Shown here: positions 12,980 to 18,195 of the stretch, piece by piece
Numbering within the stretch: position 1 is the stretch's first letter
Layout: the number at the start of each line of letters is the position of its first letter
Assembly: GCA_036378375.1 (NCBI GenBank)
Contig: DASUWQ010000170.1
Span: 1 to 18,195, forward strand
DNA length: 18,195 bases
Direction of reading: 5' to 3'
Origin: JAFAVN01 sp036378375
GTDB taxonomy: Bacteria > Verrucomicrobiota > Verrucomicrobiia > Chthoniobacterales > JAFAMB01
Notes under the pieces: model-generated
What the model saw: only the letters and a program-made list of their open reading frames with translations
The model's database searches: none
What the model was told of the DNA's origin: nothing
Position numbers and translations under genes: made by a program

Positions 12980-13978
12980 ATGGCCTCGATTTCTTTTCGC
13001 ACGCTTGGTAGTTCCGGTATTAATGTCTTCCCGCTTGGGCTGGGCTGCATGGGAATGTCTTTTGCCTATGGGCCCGCTGATGAAGCAGAATCCTTTCAAG
13101 TTCTGCGCCGTTTCATCGAGTTGGGTGGCAATTTTTTTGACACCGCCGAAGTTTACGGTCCCTACGCGAATGAAGAATTGCTGGGGCGTTTTCTCCGAGA
13201 GGTGCCCCGGGAAAGCGTTGTCGTAGCAACAAAGTTCGGCTTCAAACTCGTAAACGGCGAGCGGCGCGGCATTGATAGTTCGCCCGAGAACGTCCGTCGT
13301 GCCTGCGATGGGAGTCTTAGCCGGTTAGGCCTTGACCACATCGATCTCTACTATCAACACCGGGTTGACCCAAACGTGCCGATCGAAGAAACCGTCGGCG
13401 CGCTAAAGGAGCTGGTGGCGGCCGGCAAAATACGTTCGATCGGCCTTTCGGAAGCGAATTCCGAAACCATTCGCCGAGCTGCCAAAGTGCATCCGGTCGC
13501 GGCATTGCAGAGCGAGTATTCGCTTTGGACCCGTGATGTGGAAACCAATGGAGTGCTAGCCGCCTGCCGGGAACTCGGTGTCGCGTTTGTGCCGTACAGT
13601 CCTTTAGGACGCGGCTTTTTGACTGGCGCGATTCAAAAGCCTTCCGATCTCGATCCGAGCGATTGGCGTTTAACCAATCCTCGTTTCGCTCAGGAAGTTT
13701 TTGAGACTAACCTGAAGCTCGCAGAGGCCGTGAAACAGCTGGCCGCAAAGAAAAATTGTACACCAGCCCAGTACGCTTTGGCTTGGGTTCTAGCTCAAGG
13801 GAACGATATGATTCCGATCCCCGGTACGAAGCGACTGAAGTATCTCGAAGACAACATGGGAGCGCTAGCCGTACAGCTGACTGAGGCCGATCTGAAGGAG
13901 ACAGATGAGACCTTCGGCGAGCTGAAGGTCGCCGGGGAACGGTATACGCCCGAGATGATGACGATGGTGCACCGCTAG
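12980..13978 (+). CDS. Aldo/keto reductase
   Basis: A 332-residue cytoplasmic NADPH-dependent carbonyl reductase of the aldo/keto reductase superfamily. The catalytic tetrad is complete: Asp54 and Tyr59 (in DTAEVYG), Lys85 (in VATKFGF) and His127 (in YYQHRVD). Other family marks are GLGCMGMSFAYG at 21-32, GLSEANSETIRRA near 150, PYSPLGRGFLTG near 205 and the cofactor-binding IPIPGTKRLKYLEDN near 280. The sequence is closest to the YajO/AKR13-like branch that acts on small aldehydes and ketones, but the substrate is not predictable. It stands alone on the plus strand and converges on the LanC-like gene across a repeat-filled gap. No Shine-Dalgarno sequence precedes the ATG. Confidence 0.95.
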   Translation: MASISFRTLGSSGINVFPLGLGCMGMSFAYGPADEAESFQVLRRFIELGGNFFDTAEVYGPYANEELLGRFLREVPRESVVVATKFGFKLVNGERRGIDSSPENVRRACDGSLSRLGLDHIDLYYQHRVDPNVPIEETVGALKELVAAGKIRSIGLSEANSETIRRAAKVHPVAALQSEYSLWTRDVETNGVLAACRELGVAFVPYSPLGRGFLTGAIQKPSDLDPSDWRLTNPRFAQEVFETNLKLAEAVKQLAAKKNCTPAQYALAWVLAQGNDMIPIPGTKRLKYLEDNMGALAVQLTEADLKETDETFGELKVAGERYTPEMMTMVHR

Positions 13979-13986
13979 TCGGAAAT

Positions 13987-14084
13987 GTGAGAAGTGAGAA
14001 GTGAGAGATGAGACGTGAGGGGTGAGAAGGGCGCGCAACCCGGAATCACCAATCACTTCTCACTAATCAGTTCTCACGTCTCAT
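13987..14084. repeat. 7-bp repeat arrays in inverted orientation (GTGAGAA)
   Basis: The left arm has six head-to-tail 7-base units of GTGAGAA and variants (13987-14028). The right arm (14051-14084) carries the same words inverted: ATGAGAC, GTGAGAA, CTGATTA, GTGAGAA, GTGATT when read on the minus strand. ATGAGACGTGAG occurs in both arms. The element fills the gap between the convergent aldo/keto reductase and LanC-like genes and could form a long hairpin at both transcript ends. Confidence 0.85.
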
Positions 14085-14086
14085 GG

Positions 14087-15396
14087 TTACCACGGCGAAT
14101 CGGGAAACCGATTCGCCGTTTCGGCGTTTCCATCTAATTCGGCGAGATGGATGAAATACAAACCGATGCCGGCGGCCCCCTGCATCAGGCCGGTTTGAGC
14201 CTGCACGTTGTCCGGTTCAATACGGTTCTCTGCTTGGATCCATTTCAACCCGCCGCTATCCGCTTGAGCGCGGTTCTTCAAATAGTCTGCAATTCGAATG
14301 GCGAAGGCGCGGTCTGTTGATTCTTTGTTTAACCGGTAACGCGCCAAAAAGAATTCGCCGACCGCCACTGCTCCGCAGCAGCGGCTGAGATTGTTCCAAT
14401 AGCCAGGCGTCTCCTTTTCCGGAATTCCCGAATGAAGGACCGAGTTGGCCGCAGCATTAGCAAACGTTTTCCATTGGGAATCGTTGGTAACGGCTAACAG
14501 CTCATAAAAAAATCGATCGGTGCCGGCAGGTCCATGACACCAGCCCAGGTAAAAAAGATCGTTTTGTTCTGGTAATTCGTGAGGCAGGAGGCAACGGGTC
14601 GGAGGATGCAAAGATGCTATCGACTGCAAATAGTTAGCGCCGTCGATAGCGGCGTCCATAAAACGCTTTTCACCGGTCTGTTCGTAGAGCTTCAACAGAA
14701 AATAAGCAATTCCAGCGGTGCCGTGAGAGAAATTAGGATATTGTTTTTCTGCCCCGATTTCGTGCAACCAGTAGCGGCCGTGAGCAGCGGGCATTGACCT
14801 TGCCAGGAGATCGGTTCCAGCTTGAACAGCGAGGCTGACTAGTTCGGGCCGACGCAGTTCCTGACCGAGCGACAACAGAGTCAGACCAATCCCCGCCGAA
14901 CCGCTGATGATGTCGTTCTCGTCGTTCCAACGGATACCCCCGTTCGCTTGTCTCTTAGAGCCCGTGATTAAGTCATCGATCGCCTTAGAACAAACCGCCG
15001 AAGCGTCCGGATTATCCGAGAGTTGGGAAAGCGAAAAGGCGATTCCGGCTACGCCATCATATAAGCCATAAAGTTTCACGTTTGGAAGATTCTCGTCGAG
15101 AAAGTAGACGCCACGCCGTATCGCTTCCGCATACTCTTCCTGCCCGGTGGCACGGTTCAATTCGTGCAGAAACACCAGCGTTCCGGCGTTTCCGTAATAG
15201 AGATCGCATTTTCCTCGATAGGTAGATCTGCTCGGCTTGGCCAGTAGCCGGCGTTCGGCCTTTCATGCTCTTCTCGAGACAAAATCCATTTCGCGGCTTG
15301 GGTGGCGATATTCAGATAAGTAAGGTCGGGTGCAGCTTGCAATGAAGGCACAACGGAAATCGACCATAACAACAACGAAAATATTATGGGGCGCAT
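14087..15396 (-). pseudogene. Secreted LanC-like protein, interrupted by a single-base frameshift
   Basis: The first part (start 15396) encodes a signal peptide, MRPIIFSLLLWSISVVPSLQ with cleavage near QAA, and the beginning of an alpha-helical domain. At the A-run corresponding to 15209-15212 the frame is lost. One extra A would join EEK to CDLYYGNAGTLVFLHEL and restore an ORF of about 436 residues. The rest holds the other repeats of a LanC alpha/alpha barrel: LYDGVAG, IISGSAG, NFSHGTAG, GWCHGPAG, SRCCGAVA and LMQGAAG, giving seven in all with the one at the junction. Zinc ligands would be the Cys of WCHG and the two cysteines of RCCG, a Cys-Cys-Cys set instead of the common Cys-Cys-His. 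No lanthipeptide precursor or dehydratase is nearby. It may be a genuine pseudogene or a sequence error, since everything downstream is intact. Confidence 0.8.
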
Positions 15397-15544
15397 CGCT
15401 GTGGATCACAAAACCGAACGGAACAATAACGAAACTTTCATCCTGGGAGCCAGTTATTCCTAAAGCTCTAAAAGTTAGATCGGGGTGATTAACCGCGGAG
15501 CGCTGGGAGTTTTCCCCTGGCGCTGAACCACGATTTTTCGGTGT

Positions 15545-16555
15545 TCAACTCGTCACCCCCGCGTTAACTCGGTGCAAGACTCTTCGTGCCTCCACGAATT
15601 GCCAAATGATTAGTCCGGGCCCGCTGAACAGGGCTTCCCGTGCACGACGGATCAAGGAAAGCGCCAGGGCAACATCGCCGGAGATTCCCAGGAGGCTACA
15701 AATCATAACCATGCCTCCCTCGAATATGCCTAGGCCGGCGGGAACAATAAAAAATACGCTACGGACGCTTTGTCCCGCGGTCTCCACAATCAGAGCGACC
15801 GTAAAGCTGGTGTGAACACCTAGCGCGAAAAGTGCCACCCAAGTTTCAACGCAGCCGACTGACCAGGAGGTGACCCACAGTAAGGCACACACCAGCAGTG
15901 CCGGAAGGCGAGAATAAAGTCGACGCACAGTATCATCAAAAGTTGCGCCGCTCCGGATAACTGAGCTCCATTTTGGCAAGCTTTTTACCCTCGAGATGAC
16001 ACGGGTAACTAGCCGGAAGAAGCCAAACCGCTGGACCAGGTAGAATGCGGTGACGCCAATCAACGCAATTAACCCGGCAAGAAATGTAGGGATATAAAGA
16101 TTCGCTAGACCAGTTACGCCAGCGATTAAAAGCAGGGCGGCGATCGTGACCAGGATTCTCATCATGACACTAATGGTCATGTTCACAATGGCGACGCCGG
16201 CGGCCAGAGTAGGGGGAAGTCCGGCGCGAATAGTAGCCAAACGGGCAGTGAGGATATCGCCGCCAAGCCGCGCCGAAGGCAAAAGATCGTTTACAGACCC
16301 ACCGATCCATCGGATCCAGACGGCAATGAGAAATCGAGGTCGATCGGATCTCGGTACCAGGGCTAGCCAGGCGGCACCGTCGCTGAACATCCGCGGGACA
16401 TTGATTGCTACGACCACCGGGAGCGCCCAGCTGGCTGCGGCAAGAGCGGCCGCGACCCGAGCTGCTCCTTCGCGAAGGAGCAGTAGCGTCAATAGGGCGG
16501 CACCCGCGAACCCCAAAAGATATCCGACCAACCGGAGTCTAGATGGTGTTTTCAT
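15545..16555 (-). CDS. Lysylphosphatidylglycerol-synthase-type membrane protein (HpnL-like)
   Basis: A 336-residue polytopic membrane protein with about eight helices, of the flippase-like LPG-synthase transmembrane family (UPF0104/PF03706). Two family motifs are present: RWIGGSVNDLLPSARLGGD at residues 82-100 and PAGLGIFEGGMVM at 272-284. Relatives include the membrane half of MprF and HpnL, which is linked to hopanoid glycolipid transport. It lacks the soluble aminoacyl-transferase half of MprF, so it is more likely a lipid flippase or transporter-like protein. It lies upstream of the LanC-like gene on the same strand (148-base gap) and is divergent from the LssY-domain gene. A 7-bp inverted pair CGCTAAC/GTTAGCG (16557-16583) sits just before its start and might bind a regulator. 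Confidence 0.88.
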   Translation of the reverse strand: MKTPSRLRLVGYLLGFAGAALLTLLLLREGAARVAAALAAASWALPVVVAINVPRMFSDGAAWLALVPRSDRPRFLIAVWIRWIGGSVNDLLPSARLGGDILTARLATIRAGLPPTLAAGVAIVNMTISVMMRILVTIAALLLIAGVTGLANLYIPTFLAGLIALIGVTAFYLVQRFGFFRLVTRVISRVKSLPKWSSVIRSGATFDDTVRRLYSRLPALLVCALLWVTSWSVGCVETWVALFALGVHTSFTVALIVETAGQSVRSVFFIVPAGLGIFEGGMVMICSLLGISGDVALALSLIRRAREALFSGPGLIIWQFVEARRVLHRVNAGVTS

Positions 16556-16601
16556 GCGCTAACTGGCCCCAAGCTCGTTAGCGAATAGCAAATATCAAAG
16601 G

Positions 16602-16762
16602 AGGAGTTCAAGGACAGGAGCAATGGAGAAGGTTTGACAGGAACCAGCGGCTGTCTACTTACAGAAATGCCACGCGATAAAGTGACCCCAGCGGCTTGCG
16701 ACTGACACCCGACTTCCTGGTCCTGGATCCCTACTTGAACTCCCGCAACTCCTTGAACTCCT
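16602..16762. repeat. Inverted pair of the CTCCTTGAA repeat family
   Basis: AGGAGTTCAAGG (16602-16613) is perfectly inverted at 16751-16762. The right arm (16736-16762) differs from 5145-5171 at only one of 27 bases, which ties it to the 8-bp array by the ABC exporter. The right arm lies within the open frame of the LssY-domain gene, at its N-terminus. Confidence 0.8.
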
Positions 16763-17496
16763 TTTTCTCTAGACGACCAATCCCAGTTATTGTCGGAATC
16801 GCGGTTGGCCTGATGGTGATCTGGCTGCTGGGTGCTTATCTGCTGGTTCCAATGGTCTGGAAGATTTTTGATTCCCGGCATAAAGCGATAACGACTGGAC
16901 CGCGGATTACGACAACCAGTGCGGGCATACATGGCGATCCGCTGAATCTCTCCTTTATCGGCGACGAGAACGATTTGGTATCGGCGATGTTAGCCGGTGG
17001 TTGGTACCCGGCGGATCCGATTACTCTTAAGAGCAGCCTGCGCATCGCGGAGAGCACTATTTTTCATCGGCCCTATACCGATGCGCCGGTAAGCAGTCTC
17101 TTTCTTTTTGGGCGCAAAGAGGATTTAGCTTTCGAGAAACCGGTAGGAAACGACGCCCGCCAACGTCATCATGTCCGTTTTTGGAAAGTGGCGGCACAGA
17201 GCGACTCCGGTAAGCCCTATTGGTTAGGAGCGGTCACCTTCGATCGTAGTGTCGGCCTCAGTCATACGACCGGACAAATCACCCATCATATCGCACCGGA
17301 TGTCGATACCGAACGAGATGGCCTTATTGCGGATCTCCAACGAGCCAACCGGGTTTCAGCAATCGATTGGGAAGACAATTTTCAAGATCCCCCTGAAGGA
17401 CGAAACGGTGGAGGCGATCCTTGGAAGACCGATGGCCGTTTGCCGGTGATTACGCTGGCAACAACGGCGGCTCCATCTCCGAGCGCGGGAAAGTGA
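16696..17496 (+). CDS. LssY C-terminal-domain membrane-anchored protein
   Basis: Up to 266 residues. One N-terminal membrane helix (about 29-52, VIVGIAVGLMVIWLLGAYLL) is followed by a domain that matches the LssY C-terminal family: GDPLNLSFIG at 80-89, AGGWYPAD near 100, PVSSLFLFGRKEDLAFE at 131-147, RHHVRFW at 158-163, and THHIAPDVDTERDGL at 196-210. The domain's biochemical role is unknown; it is often linked to PAP2-type phosphatases. The start is unclear. No ATG or GTG precedes the helix: only TTG codons at 16696, 16735 and 16753 are available, and an ATG at 16813 would cut the helix in half. The repeat arm at 16736-16762 encodes residues 14-23, so a repeat may have replaced the original start. 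It is divergent from the HpnL-like gene. Confidence 0.8.
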   Translation: MRLTPDFLVLDPYLNSRNSLNSFFSRRPIPVIVGIAVGLMVIWLLGAYLLVPMVWKIFDSRHKAITTGPRITTTSAGIHGDPLNLSFIGDENDLVSAMLAGGWYPADPITLKSSLRIAESTIFHRPYTDAPVSSLFLFGRKEDLAFEKPVGNDARQRHHVRFWKVAAQSDSGKPYWLGAVTFDRSVGLSHTTGQITHHIAPDVDTERDGLIADLQRANRVSAIDWEDNFQDPPEGRNGGGDPWKTDGRLPVITLATTAAPSPSAGK

Positions 17497-17534
17497 GCGA
17501 ACCGGAGAAACGGCGAATCGGCGAACGGGCGAAA

Positions 17535-17686
17535 CGCTGGTAGGGCGAAAATCTCGGCGCGCCGCGAATGGGCCATACTAATTACCGCTTACCGCGCCGG
17601 ATTTGAGCCGCTCTGTAGGGCCGGCAATCGTCGAAATTGCGCCCCGACGCAAATGGCAGCGCGCCGAGATTTTCGCCCTACCAGCG
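17535..17686. mobile_element. 152-bp element with perfect 28-bp inverted ends (MITE/REP-like)
   Basis: Bases 17535-17562 and 17659-17686 are exact reverse complements over 28 bp (core GGTAGGGCGAAAATCTCG), separated by 96 bp with no coding potential. This size and symmetry suit a non-autonomous transposable element or a large REP hairpin. No transposase is nearby, and no clear target-site duplication is seen at its borders. Confidence 0.65.
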
Positions 17687-17745
17687 CTCTCTTTTTTCTG
17701 CAAGCGCTGAAACATTGGGCGTCCACATCCTTAGAAAGGAACAAG

Positions 17746-17958
17746 ATGAATTTGCCAACCAATCTGCTGTTCGATATTGAGGTGGCCAAGAGCCGGCTAG
17801 AGGAGGCATTTAAGCCATCCATTCTTTCCAAGGGGCGGAAGACTGCCGACGATCGGATGGACCAATGCTCGCCCAAGCCTAAGGAAAGCTCTATTCCTTC
17901 CTCGTTTCGACTGCCCGAGGTCACCGGCTGCACCGGCGTCGGTTTTCAAGCCATCTGA
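17746..17958 (+). CDS. Small hypothetical protein (70 residues)
   Basis: An open frame starting MNLPTNLLFDIEVAKSRLEE with one of the best ribosome-binding sites in the window: AAGGA (17736-17740), five bases before the ATG. The product is soluble and charged, with a short amphipathic N-terminal helix (about 8-22) and a low-complexity, Ser/Pro/Lys-rich C-terminal half. I recognise no family. The frame extends further upstream to 17653, but that part runs through the inverted-repeat element, so the ATG at 17746 is preferred. It converges on the acetamidase-family fragment with 21 bases between stops. It could be a real small gene or a chance frame. Confidence 0.35.
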   Translation: MNLPTNLLFDIEVAKSRLEEAFKPSILSKGRKTADDRMDQCSPKPKESSIPSSFRLPEVTGCTGVGFQAI

Positions 17959-17979
17959 GCACCTAGCTTCAGGGCATTT

Positions 17980-18195
17980 CTAAGATGCCGGAGTGGTTAA
18001 GGGGGCTGGCAGCAACACCTTGGGTAGTTTGCAGACCATGGTGTAAGCGGGATCGAAGACGTTTCCTAGATCGTATTCAACCGATTGTCCCAGGAGAATG
18101 CTGGCGCTGACTGTATCCAAGCCATAGTCCTCGCTGAGCCAGCGTAACATCTCGGTAGTAGCATGCTGGACCGCTTGATCGAGCGGGCGAGCGTT
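17980..18195 (-). CDS. Acetamidase/formamidase family protein, C-terminal part (partial)
   Basis: Reading in from the right edge on the minus strand gives 71 residues and a TAG stop. It begins NARPLDQAVQHATTEMLRWL and ends VCKLPKVLLPAPLTTPAS. The pattern MLRWLSEDYGL, then ASILLGQSVEYDLGNVFDPA and YTMVCKLPK, is what I expect at the C-terminus of FmdA/AmdA-type acetamidase/formamidase proteins, where a helix precedes a final strand rich in conserved Gly-Asn and Asp-Pro. These enzymes hydrolyse short amides to ammonia and the acid. Most of the gene, including its catalytic residues, lies outside the window, so the family is from recall of the tail only. Confidence 0.7.
   Translation of the reverse strand, partial: NARPLDQAVQHATTEMLRWLSEDYGLDTVSASILLGQSVEYDLGNVFDPAYTMVCKLPKVLLPAPLTTPAS

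Noticed and set aside
15201..15216. Programmed -1 frameshift in the LanC-like gene
   Set aside because: The A-run is only four bases, does not form a standard X XXY YYZ slippery site in frame, and no downstream stimulatory structure is evident; a mutation or sequencing error is simpler.
17653..17745. Longer N-terminus for the small ORF ending at 17958
   Set aside because: The extra codons translate the right arm of the inverted-repeat element, whereas the ATG at 17746 has a good AAGGA site at proper spacing.
17983..18010. tRNA-like 5' half (GCCGGAGTGGTTAAGGGG resembles a Ser/Leu/Tyr D-arm)
   Set aside because: No matching anticodon stem, T-arm or acceptor 3' side follows, and the bases are explained by the C-terminal codons of the minus-strand amidase-family frame.

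Overview
The window looks like a chromosomal stretch of a Gram-negative (diderm) bacterium: two genes encode outer-membrane beta-barrels with signal peptides, and several other products are exported. Base composition is moderately GC-rich by eye. Most starts lack a clear Shine-Dalgarno sequence; exceptions lie before the genes starting at 337 (-), 7272 (-), 8286 (-) and 17746 (+). Intergenic DNA is crowded with palindromic short-word repeats. Together this suggests a soil-type Verrucomicrobiota relative, but that is inference and no marker gene is present to prove it.

Left part (1-3821): a sugar ABC importer operon on the minus strand (solute-binding protein, MalF-like permease, MalG-like permease cut by the window edge), divergent from a LacI-family regulator. 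A perfect 30-bp palindrome made of two LacI-type operator words sits between them and overlaps the likely importer promoter, so the regulator probably controls the importer. A block of nested inverted repeats follows (3843-4238).

Next (4239-6110): a NodI/NodJ-like two-gene ABC exporter (ATPase, then ABC-2 permease), interrupted by inverted 8-bp repeat arrays. A 141-bp nested palindrome (6164-6304) then separates it from a small exported molybdopterin-oxidoreductase-fold protein (6317-6793).

The most interesting region is 6856-11196, a minus-strand gene run: outer-membrane barrel (DUF6662-like), exported FMN-binding protein with a flavinylation motif, ApbE flavin transferase, a four-helix membrane protein with four histidines placed for two hemes b, a second outer-membrane barrel, and a Tat-type Rieske protein. 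A Fur-box-like site lies just upstream of the first gene. I read this as an iron-responsive extracytosolic electron-transfer system, possibly for ferric iron reduction or uptake.

From 11483 to 13978 are a zinc alcohol dehydrogenase and an aldo/keto reductase on the plus strand. Their leaders share a conserved sequence block. Then come a secreted LanC-like protein broken by one frameshift (14087-15396), an LPG-synthase/HpnL-like membrane protein (15545-16555), a divergent LssY C-terminal-domain protein whose start has been overrun by repeats (16696-17496), a 152-bp element with perfect 28-bp inverted ends (17535-17686), a small unknown ORF, and the C-terminal end of an acetamidase/formamidase-family gene entering from the right edge.
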